Positions 16,767 to 24,899 of a stretch of DNA of 64,000 nt are shown here, piece by piece. Position 1 is the first letter of the stretch. The number at the start of each line of letters is the position of its first letter. Below the pieces are notes generated by a model. It was not told where the DNA came from, ran no database searches, and worked only from the letters and a program-made list of their open reading frames with translations. Origin of the DNA: Streptomyces venezuelae (GTDB taxonomy: Bacteria > Actinomycetota > Actinomycetes > Streptomycetales > Streptomycetaceae); NCBI RefSeq assembly GCF_008642275.1, contig NZ_CP029189.1, positions 6,616,001-6,680,000 on the forward strand, written 5' to 3'. The position numbers were made by a program, and so were the translations under genes.

Positions 16767-17264
16767 TCAGCCCGCCGCCTCGGCGCCGCCGCCCTCAGGT
16801 TCGGGTGTGGTGGCGATGAGGATTTGAGTGGCCTGCGTGATGTTGTCGGCGCGGACGGCGCGGGCCATCGCCTCATGGGCGGCGTCGGCGGTGGTGTCCG
16901 GGGGGACCACCAGCAGGGCGAAGTGGTCGTTGTGGCCGCGAGTGACGAGGACGGTGTCGTCGCCGACGGGGTCGGCGTCGAGGTGCACGACCTGGCCGTC
17001 GATGACCAGACGGGTCGGGATGTCCCGCCAGGCAGAGGTGTCCAGGCCAACCCGTGTGATGGGTCCGAGGTGCGCGGTCAGTGCCGTGATCAGTGCGGGC
17101 AGCTCGATCGTGACGTCCCTGGAGCGCGGCCACCAGGCGCCGTCCAGGAGCCCTTGGCGGGACTGTGTGGTCTCCAGCCGCAGCAGGGCGGCGCCCGGCT
17201 TGACCGCTTGGTGGATCGCGTCCGGGAGGAGCTTCAAAGGGGCGGGCTTGTCGGATTCGGCCAT
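16767..17264 (-). CDS. DUF5994 family protein (paralogue 1)
   Basis: 165 aa from an ATG at 17264. DUF5994 signatures are LLDGAWWPRSRDVTIELPAL (about residues 40-60), a GPITRVGLDTSAWRDIPTRL segment, a short hydrophobic HFALLVVPPDT and an AHEAMARAVRADN helix. Two paralogues on the other strand (17582 and 22159) share LxGAWWPRSRD and the V-PPDT/IPPETE motif. The function is unknown. The family is actinobacterial and often lies beside stress or anti-sigma-type genes. The leader of this copy lacks the conserved block found before the other two. Confidence 0.85.
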   Translation of the reverse strand: MAESDKPAPLKLLPDAIHQAVKPGAALLRLETTQSRQGLLDGAWWPRSRDVTIELPALITALTAHLGPITRVGLDTSAWRDIPTRLVIDGQVVHLDADPVGDDTVLVTRGHNDHFALLVVPPDTTADAAHEAMARAVRADNITQATQILIATTPEPEGGGAEAAG

Positions 17265-17467
17265 GGTGATTCCGCCTGTCTCGCGGTGCGACGGCACCCC
17301 GTTCGACGGCCGGCAGTGGCGTCGAAAAGGCTGTTGAGCCGGGGACGTCTCCGTCGTTTCACGGTACTCCGGCCACCCTCGCGGTGCGGTGAGGACAACC
17401 GACCGCGCTGCTCTCGCCGCCCGCGCCGGAAAATACCTGGTCAGAAGCGGCTTTCTGGATCGCGAAC

Positions 17468-17581
17468 CGGAGTACGGTGAAGAGACCGGGAGTATTTCGC
17501 ACACCCGCTCCCACGCGGACGTCGTTTCCGGCGATCACTGCACCGGGCCGTTCACGAACGGCCCGGGGACGGGTCCGCGAC
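17468..17581 (+). promoter_or_regulatory. Conserved leader with hairpin upstream of DUF5994 paralogue 2
   Basis: Positions 17468-17537 align without gaps to 22042-22111 upstream of the other rightward DUF5994 gene, including cacgcggacgtcgtttccgg. A hairpin follows in both. Here it is a 10-bp stem (17543-17552 with 17557-17566) and a 4-nt loop. Next come a shared gtccgcga and the ATG. The hairpin occupies the place where a ribosome site is expected. It is a candidate promoter plus translation-control element. Confidence 0.6.
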
Positions 17582-18154
17582 ATGACCACGACCCTCGACC
17601 CCGCTGCGCAGTCGGCTGTTGTCCTGCGCCCGGCCCGCCTGTCCCTTACGCCGAAGACCGCTCTGGCAGGCCGGCTGGACGGCGCCTGGTGGCCCCGCTC
17701 ACGTGACCTCGAAGCCGAGCTCCCCGCTCTCGCCGCCGCTCTGGACGAGACCTGGGGGCGCATCACGCGCGTCAGCGTGAACCCCAGCCGCTGGCCGGTC
17801 GTCCCGCGCACGGTTGCCGTGGCCGGGCACCTGTTGCACGTGGGCTGGTTCACCGAACAGGCCCCCGACAAGCTGATCCTGCTCTCCTACACCGTCGGCC
17901 GCTGGGACCTCCTGGTGATCCCGCCCGAGACGGAGCCCGCGGCCGCGGCCCGACTGATGGCCGCCGCCGCGATCCCGGGCAGCGTCCTGGCCGCAGACGT
18001 CCTGATGGCCAACGAGACCGTCATCGGGCGCGGCATCCGCGACGCCCTCCGCCGGGAGGCCACCTGGGAGGGCGAGGGCGGGGCCTGCATGTCCCCCTTC
18101 GGGGAGCCGATGGGACGAACCGCCCTGCCGCTGTCCGGAATCGGGTGGAGGTGA
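17582..18154 (+). CDS. DUF5994 family protein (paralogue 2)
   Basis: 190 aa from an ATG at 17582 (MTTTLDPAAQSAVVLRPARL). It shows LSLTPKTALAGRLDGAWWPR, ITRVSVNPSRWPVVPRTVAV and LLVIPPETEPAAAARLMAAA, the same three blocks as the copy at 22159. The C-terminal 30 residues are variable. The function is unknown. It heads a rightward set with a small membrane protein (18160), an 88-aa protein (18446) and a winged-helix protein (18767). The stop lies inside the ribosome site of the next gene, so translation is probably coupled. Confidence 0.88.
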   Translation: MTTTLDPAAQSAVVLRPARLSLTPKTALAGRLDGAWWPRSRDLEAELPALAAALDETWGRITRVSVNPSRWPVVPRTVAVAGHLLHVGWFTEQAPDKLILLSYTVGRWDLLVIPPETEPAAAARLMAAAAIPGSVLAADVLMANETVIGRGIRDALRREATWEGEGGACMSPFGEPMGRTALPLSGIGWR

Positions 18155-18159
18155 GCTCC

Positions 18160-18348
18160 GTGGAGACCGTCGTCCTCATCGCGGTGATCATCCTCGTGAT
18201 CGGCATCGGAATGCGCTGGATCCACCTGCTGAACGCCCAGCACGATGCGCGGATCGAGGCCTACCGCTTCAGTGACCCCCTGCCGAGGCCTCCCGGCCTG
18301 CCGGACGACGCCGGTCGTCGAGCCCACCACACGGGTGCCGACCGGTGA
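18160..18348 (+). CDS. Small single-span membrane protein
   Basis: 62 aa from GTG 18160, with GGTGGAGG 8 nt upstream overlapping the stop of the DUF5994 gene. An N-terminal hydrophobic helix VVLIAVIILVIGIGMRWIHL (about residues 4-23) is followed by a polar tail with HDARIEAYRF and a proline cluster. The topology is probably a short periplasmic end with the tail in the cytoplasm. No family is recognised. It is co-directional with neighbours. Confidence 0.65.
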   Translation: METVVLIAVIILVIGIGMRWIHLLNAQHDARIEAYRFSDPLPRPPGLPDDAGRRAHHTGADR

Positions 18349-18445
18349 GGAACCGACCTTCCTCCGACCGGGGGCAGCGGGCGGGGCGCCCCGGCGCCCC
18401 GCATCCGCCGGCCTCCTCACCCACTCAGAAAGGGAACACGCCTAC

Positions 18446-18712
18446 GTGAAGTACATCGAGACCCAGACACTGCCCTCGCTCGGGCACGCCGAGGTCCGGA
18501 TCATCGCGCACACGCCCGAAGCCGCCCGAGCGGTCGCGGAGGCGCTCCGCCGCTGTTTCGCAGGCGCGGAAGAGCGCAGCTACCCCGCCCTCGACGGCAA
18601 CACCCGCCTCCACCTCACCGTGGACACGGCGACACCCGCGGGCCTCGACCGCTCCCGGCCTGCCGCCATCAGGCCCTCCGCCGGCACCGGCGCACACTCC
18701 GACGAGATCTGA
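18446..18712 (+). CDS. Small hypothetical protein
   Basis: 88 aa from GTG 18446, with AAGGGA about 10 nt upstream. The first 60 residues look folded (GHAEVRIIAHTPEAARAVAE followed by TRLHLTVDT). This alternating beta-alpha-beta layout is seen in small ACT-like or ferredoxin-like domains. The tail is rich in Ser, Ala and Pro. The function is unknown. It is separated by 98 nt from the membrane protein gene and 54 nt from the winged-helix gene, probably one transcript. Confidence 0.6.
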   Translation: MKYIETQTLPSLGHAEVRIIAHTPEAARAVAEALRRCFAGAEERSYPALDGNTRLHLTVDTATPAGLDRSRPAAIRPSAGTGAHSDEI

Positions 18713-18766
18713 GAAGCCCCGACCAGCACCGGAGCCCATCCCACCCCACACACAAAGGACGCGGTC

Positions 18767-19048
18767 ATGGCCACACTGCGCGAACGCAAGACCTACCGCG
18801 ACCAGGTGCTCCGGGTCCTGTACGAAGCCGTCGAGGGCAACCGCCTTCTCGGCATCACCGGAGCACAGCTGCGGCGCGACCTCCACGTACCGGAACCGGA
18901 CCTGGCCGCCGCCTGCACCTACCTGGCGGGCGAAGGCCTGATCACCGTCGACTGGGAACCCGGCAACACCCCGGCGATGGTCACCCTCACCCACGAGGGA
19001 ATCCGGCACATGGAGGCCGAGGAGGAAGGGACGGCGGGCTCGTCCTGA
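18767..19048 (+). CDS. Winged helix-turn-helix-like small protein
   Basis: 93 aa from an ATG at 18767, with AAAGGA 7 nt upstream. The layout is alpha-alpha-alpha-beta: KTYRDQVLRVLYEAVEGNRL, then ITGAQLRRDLHVPEPDLAAA (recognition helix region), then YLAGEGLITVDWE and MVTLTHEGIRHMEAE (the wing and terminal helix). This fits a MarR/PadR-size winged helix. It may bind DNA or mediate protein contacts. It is last in the DUF5994-led rightward set and converges on the GNAT-AAA+ gene 27 nt away. Confidence 0.7.
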   Translation: MATLRERKTYRDQVLRVLYEAVEGNRLLGITGAQLRRDLHVPEPDLAAACTYLAGEGLITVDWEPGNTPAMVTLTHEGIRHMEAEEEGTAGSS

Positions 19049-19075
19049 TCCGAGAGACAGGCCCCAACACAGGTC

Positions 19076-20344
19076 CTATATACGGGCGAACTTCTCGGTC
19101 TGTTGGGCGAACTCCTGGGCCATGGCCGCGCTGACCGTGGGCCTGGTTTCGCCGATCGTGCGCAGGTAGTCCTCGGTGGTGGGGCGGGCTCGGGTCCCGG
19201 TGTCGAAGGTGTGCTCGAACTGGACCTGTGAGACGGTGCGCGCCACATGGGCGATGTCGGCGGGGGTGAACCCCTCGCTGGCGTCCGCCAGCGCCGCGCT
19301 GTCGGCCTCCGCGCCCGCCCGGGCCAGGTAGCTCTCCCACAGCGCAGTCCTCGCGCGCTGGTCCGGGGGGCCGATCGGCAGGACGTAGTCGAAACGGCCG
19401 TGCCGTAGGAACGCGGAGTCGAGGATGGTCACGTCGTTCGTGGCGCAGACGAGCAGCCTTCCGTCCTGGCCCCGGAACCGGACGATCGCCTTGAGCAGCT
19501 CGTTGACGACGCCGACCGCGGTCGCGTCCGCACCGCTCCGGGTTCCGGCGATCTCCTCGACCTCGTCGATGAAGACCAGGACGTGGTCGAGCCGGGCGAT
19601 CTCGTCGAAGCGCCGGTACAGCCCGCTCGCCAGCCCGTACTCGGCGGCCAGCCGGGCGGGGAACAGTTCGAGGAACGGCCATTGCAGGCGGCTGGCGATG
19701 GCGTGCGCGAACGTGCTCTTCCCCGTCCCGGGCGGACCGAACAGCATCACCGCCCGTGGCAGCTCCACGCCGTGCTGGGCGGCCATTTCGGGATGGGCCA
19801 GTGGCAGGACCAGGCGCCGCTCGATGAGCTCCTTCTCCTTTTGCATGCCGGCGACCTTCTGCCACAGATTCCCGGGCGGCAGTTCCGCTCCCAGCGACGC
19901 GAGCATGCTGACCGCCTGAGGGGTCACTCGCCCACGCTTCTCGAAGAAGACCAGGCCCGGACGGGCGTCGAAGCCGCAGTTGTGCAGGGCGGTGGCGCCG
20001 GTCTCGCCGTCGGGCAGGACGGCGTGCACGGTTCGGACGCCACCGGCGAACAGCCGGTGCTCCAGGGCCGTGATCAGGTCGCTGCCCAGGCCCTGGTGCC
20101 GCCAGGCGGGCGCCATGCTGATGCGCAGGATCCACGCCCGCTCACCCTCCACCCTGCTCACCGCGGCGCCGACCACCACGTCGTCCGCGGTGGCCACCAC
20201 CGCCGGGTGGAGGGCTTGGAGGGCTGCCACGGCGTCCGAGAGCGGAAAGAGCGGCGGCTCTTCGGCCGTGCCGCTCTCGGCGTCGACTCGGAGCACCGAC
20301 TCGAGATCGTCCTGGGCGTAGTCTCTGACACGCCAACCCGTCAT
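19076..20344 (-). CDS. GNAT acetyltransferase-AAA+ ATPase fusion
   Basis: 422 aa from an ATG at 20344, with GGAG 6 nt upstream. Residues 1-137 form a GNAT domain (RISMAPAWRHQGLGSDLITA, then TALHNCGFDARPGLVFFEKR). Residues about 165-400 form an AAA+ module: Walker A LFGPPGTGKST (201-211), Walker B VLVFIDEVEEI (Asp260/Glu261), sensor-1 CATNDV (Asn303), and FLRHGRFDYVLPIGPPDQR as in FtsH/CDC48-like classic AAA proteins. Such a fusion could couple ATP-driven remodelling to acetylation or acetyl-CoA sensing. The reading frame continues upstream to 21040 but overlaps the phosphatase gene, so it is a shadow. It is divergent from the SpoIIE-type phosphatase gene. Confidence 0.9.
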   Translation of the reverse strand: MTGWRVRDYAQDDLESVLRVDAESGTAEEPPLFPLSDAVAALQALHPAVVATADDVVVGAAVSRVEGERAWILRISMAPAWRHQGLGSDLITALEHRLFAGGVRTVHAVLPDGETGATALHNCGFDARPGLVFFEKRGRVTPQAVSMLASLGAELPPGNLWQKVAGMQKEKELIERRLVLPLAHPEMAAQHGVELPRAVMLFGPPGTGKSTFAHAIASRLQWPFLELFPARLAAEYGLASGLYRRFDEIARLDHVLVFIDEVEEIAGTRSGADATAVGVVNELLKAIVRFRGQDGRLLVCATNDVTILDSAFLRHGRFDYVLPIGPPDQRARTALWESYLARAGAEADSAALADASEGFTPADIAHVARTVSQVQFEHTFDTGTRARPTTEDYLRTIGETRPTVSAAMAQEFAQQTEKFARI

Positions 20345-20766
20345 GATCAGCTCCGCGTGTTCGGCCGTACTCCCATCATCAGCCGATGTGCGCGGGACGC
20401 GCCCATCGGCCGCCGGCGGCACTGGACGGCACAGCGGCACCTCACGGGGGCAGAGCCCCGCCGCGGCTGCCGTCCTCCGCTCCGTGAGGGAGCCCCAGGT
20501 CAGCGGCGGGGTGGTTTGTCGCCAGGCGGCTCCCTTCTCACCACCGACGGCCGGAAATACCTGGTTGCGATTGGTCAGGTTCCGCCGCCGCGCGACGGGA
20601 CCTGGCCGCGCCGGCCCTGCGTGAACCGGCCCGCCGGGGAATCCGGGTCGTCGGGGCCGCCGGGCACGGAAGCCGTGTGGCGTGCCCGGTCGCCGGGGAG
20701 CATCCTGGAAGCCACGCCGCCCGTGCAGCCCGGACGCCGGCCCGCCGCCCGGTTGGAGGCAACAGG
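20345..20766. other. Divergent intergenic region between GNAT-AAA+ and phosphatase genes
   Basis: 422 bp with no gene. It contains gccggaaatacctggt (20550-20565), which recurs with one extra A at 17427-17443 in the region between the first two DUF5994 genes. On the minus strand each reads ACCAGGTATTTtCCGG and may be a promoter -10 region. No firm -35 was assigned. Confidence 0.4.
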
Positions 20767-21966
20767 ATGACCGTCGGAGGCCGCGCGGACCCGGATCGCT
20801 CGGAGAGCTTCGGGGAGGAACTGCTCGGGCTGCTCCTGGACGGGGCGCACGAGCTGCCACCCCATCTGGTCGGCCCGCTCGTCGCCGAGACGGTGGCCCG
20901 GATGGGGGGCCGCGGAACGCAGATCCTGCTCCAGGACTACGGACAGCAACAGCTGGTCCCCCTGCCCGCCGGCGGCGTGGCCGCCGGTGACCCGCAGCCC
21001 ATCGACGGGTCCGAAGCCGGCCGGTGCTTCCTGGAGTCACGCCCCGTCGAAGTCCTGACGCCCGATGGCATACGGGTCCACCTGCCCCTGCTGGACGGCG
21101 GCGACCAGGTGGGGGTCCTCGCGGTCACCCTGGACGTGGTCGACGACGACACCCGCCGCCTCCTGCGCAGGATCGCGGGCCTGGTTGCCGACCTGCTGCA
21201 GACCAAGAACGGTTACACGGACCTCTTCTTCCGGACCCGCCGCAGAGAACCGATGAGCGTGGCCGCGGAGATCCAGTGGTCCCTGCTGCCCCCGCTGTCG
21301 ATGGTGATGCCGCACGTCGCGGTCGCCGGGGTCCTGGAGCCCGCCTACGCCGTGGCGGGAGACAGCTTCGACTACGCCCTGAACGGCGACGTCCTGCACC
21401 TCGCCATGGTCGACGCCATGGGGCACGGCCTGGACGCGGCCACGATGGCCACGGTGGCCATCGGCGCGTACCGGCACGCCCGCCGCATCAGCATCGAACT
21501 GTCGGAGATCTACCTCTTCATGGACCGGGCGGTCGCGGAGCAGTTCGACCCGGACCACTTCGTGACCGCCCAGATGATGCGGCTGGACACGGACACGGGG
21601 CGCCTCCAGTGGGTCAACGCGGGGCATCCCGCGCCCATGCTGATCCGCGCGCACCGAGTCGTACGCCGTTTGGACAGCCCCACGACCCTTCCCGTCGGCT
21701 TCGGAGGGGCTCAGCCACAGGTCAGCGAGGTGGCGCTGGAGCCCGGCGACCGCGTCCTCTGCTTCACCGACGGCCTGATCGAAGAACATAAAAGCGGGCA
21801 GGAGCAGTTCGGCGAAGAGCAGCTGATCGACTGGGTGAACCAACTGGAGCAGGCCGACCACGGGATCCGCACGGTGGCACGGGACCTGTCTCACACGCTC
21901 AAGCGGGCACGCGGCGAAGTCACCTCGGACGACGCCACCCTCGTCCTGGTCGAGTGGCGCGGATAA
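20767..21966 (+). CDS. SpoIIE/PP2C-type serine phosphatase with N-terminal GAF-like domain
   Basis: 399 aa from an ATG at 20767, with GGAGG 7 nt upstream. Residues about 15-155 form a GAF-like sensor. From about residue 160 a PP2C-SpoIIE domain shows SLLPPLSMVMPHVAVAGVLE, AGDSFDY (metal-binding Gly-Asp), MVDAMGHGLDAATMATVAIG and a terminal CFTDGLIEEH, with DDATLVLVEWRG closing the fold. It should dephosphorylate an anti-anti-sigma-type protein in a partner-switching cascade. No such partner is adjacent. It is divergent from the GNAT-AAA+ gene and followed by a DUF5994 gene. Confidence 0.92.
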   Translation: MTVGGRADPDRSESFGEELLGLLLDGAHELPPHLVGPLVAETVARMGGRGTQILLQDYGQQQLVPLPAGGVAAGDPQPIDGSEAGRCFLESRPVEVLTPDGIRVHLPLLDGGDQVGVLAVTLDVVDDDTRRLLRRIAGLVADLLQTKNGYTDLFFRTRRREPMSVAAEIQWSLLPPLSMVMPHVAVAGVLEPAYAVAGDSFDYALNGDVLHLAMVDAMGHGLDAATMATVAIGAYRHARRISIELSEIYLFMDRAVAEQFDPDHFVTAQMMRLDTDTGRLQWVNAGHPAPMLIRAHRVVRRLDSPTTLPVGFGGAQPQVSEVALEPGDRVLCFTDGLIEEHKSGQEQFGEEQLIDWVNQLEQADHGIRTVARDLSHTLKRARGEVTSDDATLVLVEWRG

Positions 21967-22041
21967 CGGAGCGCGTGGGCACTTCGCCCCACAGGCGTCG
22001 CCGTCCAAGCCGACCTCGAAACCTCCCGTCCGACCCCGCCG

Positions 22042-22158
22042 CGGAGTAAGCTGGGATTACCGGGAGTAACTCGTGCACCCGCGCCCACGCGGACGTCGTT
22101 TCCGGCGATCAAGACATTGCGCCGCCCGGCAGGGCGGTCCGGGAACGAGTCCGCGATC
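22042..22158 (+). promoter_or_regulatory. Conserved leader with hairpin upstream of DUF5994 paralogue 3
   Basis: It aligns ungapped (22042-22111) with 17468-17537. The hairpin here is a different sequence but the same architecture: CCGCCC (22122-22127), loop ggca, GGGCGG (22132-22137), plus a flanking G-U. Next come gtccgcga and the ATG. Unrelated stem sequences at the same place with 4-nt loops suggest that structure, not sequence, is kept. Confidence 0.6.
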
Positions 22159-22710
22159 ATGACCAATACCGCTTCCCTGTTCTCCGCACGTTTGGCCCTG
22201 ACACCGAAGACCGCCCTCGCCGGCCTGTTGGACGGCGCGTGGTGGCCCAGGTCCCGCGATCTCGCAGCTGAGCTTCCGTCGCTGGTCGAGGCGCTGGAGG
22301 GCCGCTTCGGACGCATCACACGCGTCGCGGTGAATCCCACCTGCTGGCCCGTCGTCCCGCACAAGGTTTTCGTCGCGGGGCACATCGTGCACGTGGGCTG
22401 GTTCACGGAACAGGATTCCGACAAGATGATCCTGCTCTCCTACGCCGTCGGCCGCTGCGACCTGCTGGTGATCCCGCCCGAGACCGAGCCGACCGCAGCA
22501 GACCGGCTCATGACCGCCGCCGCCCTCCCCGGCAACGTCCGGGCCGTCGGCACCCTGATGACCGACGAAGCCGCGAACGGCCTCCGCATCCGAAACGCGC
22601 GAAGAGGCGAGGGTGCCCGGGAGACCGATGGCGGAACCCCCGCGACGCCGCATCGGCACCCCGTCGTCGGAGCACGGATGATCCCGCTGCCGTGGAACAT
22701 GCGGAGGTGA
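22159..22710 (+). CDS. DUF5994 family protein (paralogue 3)
   Basis: 183 aa from an ATG at 22159 (MTNTASLFSARLALTPKTAL). It is very close to the copy at 17582: LDGAWWPRSRDLAAELPSLV, RITRVAVNPTCWPVVPHKVF, GHIVHVGWFTEQDSDKMILL and LLVIPPETEPTAADRLMTAA. The C-terminal tail is diverged and low-complexity. It probably arose by duplication of the leader plus gene. The function is unknown. Confidence 0.88.
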   Translation: MTNTASLFSARLALTPKTALAGLLDGAWWPRSRDLAAELPSLVEALEGRFGRITRVAVNPTCWPVVPHKVFVAGHIVHVGWFTEQDSDKMILLSYAVGRCDLLVIPPETEPTAADRLMTAAALPGNVRAVGTLMTDEAANGLRIRNARRGEGARETDGGTPATPHRHPVVGARMIPLPWNMRR

Positions 22711-22764
22711 CCGCGCAGACTGTGCACCCTTCCGGCACGGGCCACGCGGTCTTGCGCGAAGTTC

Positions 22765-23641
22765 CGTCGCCGGGACCTACGTCGGCCGAGTCCTGGACCA
22801 CCGCGGCCCGAGCCTGGTCGTGACGGCAGGCTCCGTCCTCGGTTCCCTGAGCCTGCTGGTCATCGCAGGGGCCCCCGACCTGGCCGCCTTCTTCGCCGGA
22901 TGGCTGCTGGCCGGTGCGGCGATGGCGGCCATCTTCTACCAGCCCGACTTCGCCGCCCCCACTCGCTGGTGGGCCCCGACCACGTCCGCGCGCTCACGAT
23001 CGTCACCCTCGCCGGCGGCCTCGCCTCCACGGTCTTCGCACCCCTGACCGCGATCCTCGCCGACCACATGTCCTGGCGCGCCACCTACGTGGTCCTCGCC
23101 GGGATCCTCGCGGTGCTGACCGTCCCGGCTCACGCCCTCGCCCTCAAAGCCCCTTGGCCACCCGCTCCGCCGAGCCCGCCGCGCGTCACCGGCGGGCACG
23201 AGCAGGCCGTGCGCAGCAGGGCGTTCTGGATGCTGGCCGTCACCTTCACCCGTGTCACTGCCCGCACCGTCACTCTGACCGTCCTCGGCGCCCTTACCAC
23301 CGCGGCTCTTGCGACTGCGGCAGGCCCCTACGCCCTACTCGTCGCGGTCTCCGTCCTCGCCGGGGTGGTCCGAGGGAACCTCACCCTCCTGCAGGCCACC
23401 GCAGTCACCGACCGCTGGGGCACGACCCACTACGGCAGACTCTCCGGCCTCCTCGGAGCACCCGCCCACGCTGCAGCCGCCCTTGCCCCCTTCGCGGGGC
23501 CCTCCTGGCCGGCCCCCTCGGCGGCTACCCCGCACTGCTCACCCTGCTTGCCGCGCTGGCGGTCACCGCTGCCGTCACGGCCCTCGGAGCCGGCACGCAC
23601 CACCCCGAGGGCGAGGTGACAATCTGCGCCGGCAAGAGCTG
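22765..23641 (+). pseudogene. MFS transporter pseudogene (no start, two frameshifts)
   Basis: Major facilitator sequence is readable in three successive frames. The first runs from about 22765 (VAGTYVGRVLDHRGPSLVVT) to about 22970 (IFYQPDFAAPTRWW). The second runs from about 22970 to 23505 (GPDHVRALTIVTLAGGLAST through YGRLSGLLGAPAHAAAALAP). The third runs from about 23505 to the stop at 23641 (LLAGPLGGYPALLTLLAALA). The N-terminal one or two helices are absent. It is a clear non-functional remnant, close in type to drug or sugar-phosphate-like MFS exporters. Confidence 0.85.
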
Positions 23642-23726
23642 AGATCGGCACCCGGGGACACCGCAGGCGGGTGCCCCCGACACGGGGGACTCCTTGTCCG
23701 CGGCGGACAGCGAAGGGCAACGGCCC

Positions 23727-23792
23727 ATGCCGCACTACACCTTGAGCCAGGCCGTGCGCCTGCTGGGTGTCTATCCCTCGAGCCGCTGTTAT
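23727..23792 (+). pseudogene. 5' fragment of a helix-turn-helix regulator
   Basis: The sequence reads MPHYTLSQAVRLLGVYPSSR, closely resembling the start of ModE/TOBE-type HTH proteins (a Q-A-LLGVS-D pattern), after a GAAGGG ribosome-site-like sequence. Homology stops after about 20 codons, just before the recognition helix. It is a truncated relic. Confidence 0.45.
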
Positions 23793-23848
23793 GGGCAGTT
23801 CAGGCCATCCCGCTCACCTGGAGTCGTCGAGCTGCCACGATGGCGGTC

Positions 23849-24459
23849 ATGACGATCCCTCCGCTGGATGCGGCGCCGGGCCGGGACGACCTGCTTCGTG
23901 CGGGGACGGGTCCTGTGCAGCAGAGTTTCCTGGAGCTTGTCCGGACCACGCGTGAGTACGTGGGTTACAGCCCGGAACTGGTCTCGGGTCTGTTGCAGAC
24001 TCCGGAGTACGCGGCTGCCGTGCTGCGCCTCGTCGTGGACTTCTACGGGATTCCCGACGACATCGAGGCAGGGGTGGCTGCCCGTACGGCTCGTGCCCAG
24101 TACATCGGCCAGCACGGTCGGTCCTTCCACATCCTGCTGGGTGAGCAGGCGTTGTACACCGAATTCGGGGGCCGGAAGTGATGCGAGGCCAACTTCATCG
24201 ATTGCTGGAGGCGACGGACCTGCGGGGCATGTCCCTGGGGATCATCCCGGCCCGCGCTCGCCTCCTGGTCCACCCGGGAGGCGGCTTCTCGATCTTCGAC
24301 GACAGCAGGGTCGAAGTCGAGGGATACCGCGGAGCTGAAACGATCACGAATCAGGACCGGATTGCCCTGCTCCGCAAGGCGTTCGGGCTCCTCCAACCCT
24401 CCGCTGTATACGGACAGGCTTCCCGAGACCTGATCGCGTCCGCACTGGCGGCGACCTGA
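23849..24459 (+). pseudogene. DUF5753 (Scr1-type) protein interrupted by a frameshift
   Basis: The first frame reads MTIPPLDAAPGRDDLLRAGT through HILLGEQALYTEFGGRK then stops at 24179. The remainder continues in another frame from 24178 (MMRGQLHRLLEATDLRGMSL through ASRDLIASALAAT). Loss of one base in the ggccgg run at about 24170 explains it: restoring it gives GGPEVMRGQL, the usual family sequence. There is no N-terminal HTH. These proteins normally act with a DUF397 partner. None is next to it. Confidence 0.82.
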
Positions 24460-24620
24460 TGGGTCGCCGACGTTACGCGGAAGGTGATGCTGACTGCCGA
24501 CATCAGGAGCAGCGTCGCGAAGCTGTCGTCTGCGACCGGGCGTGAGTCAGTGGCCCCGGTCGGCGTTGACCGGAGATCTGGTCCGTGACTGGTCCGGGAG
24601 AGAGGGCCGCTCCGGTGTCT

Positions 24621-24899
24621 GATGTGTCGTCAGCTAAGTCAGCATCTGGTCAGCATCGGTCCTTGAGCATTCCGGAGCGGCTGTCCGATTCGACCCCTGT
24701 CCGGCGGTGCCACAACAGCCTGGTTCGCCCGGAAATGCAGGCCAGGAGCCTTCTCGTCCGAGACGATCGATGTTCCTTTTAAACTTCGATCGGACGCGTG
24801 CCGGTGTAGAGTGAAGACCGCCCTTGACCTGCAGAAAGCTGGCAGGGAGCCGTCTTCTAGGAGCTCAAATTGCTGCGCACCATGATCAAGTCCAAGATC
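24621..24899 (+). repeat. Right copy of panD promoter/5'-end duplication
   Basis: This is the partner of 15444-15723, 9.18 kb to the right, in the same orientation. It contains the functional panD promoter region, ribosome site and first codons. Identity drops to background upstream of about 24621, so the duplicated block is about 280 bp. Confidence 0.85.
24785..24812 (+). promoter_or_regulatory. Probable panD promoter
   Basis: A ttcgat (24785-24790) is separated by 16 nt from tagagt (24807-24812), about 57 nt upstream of the panD start. The same pair (tccgat, 16 nt, tagagt) is kept in the left duplicate, which argues that it matters. The -35 match to consensus is poor. Confidence 0.5.
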
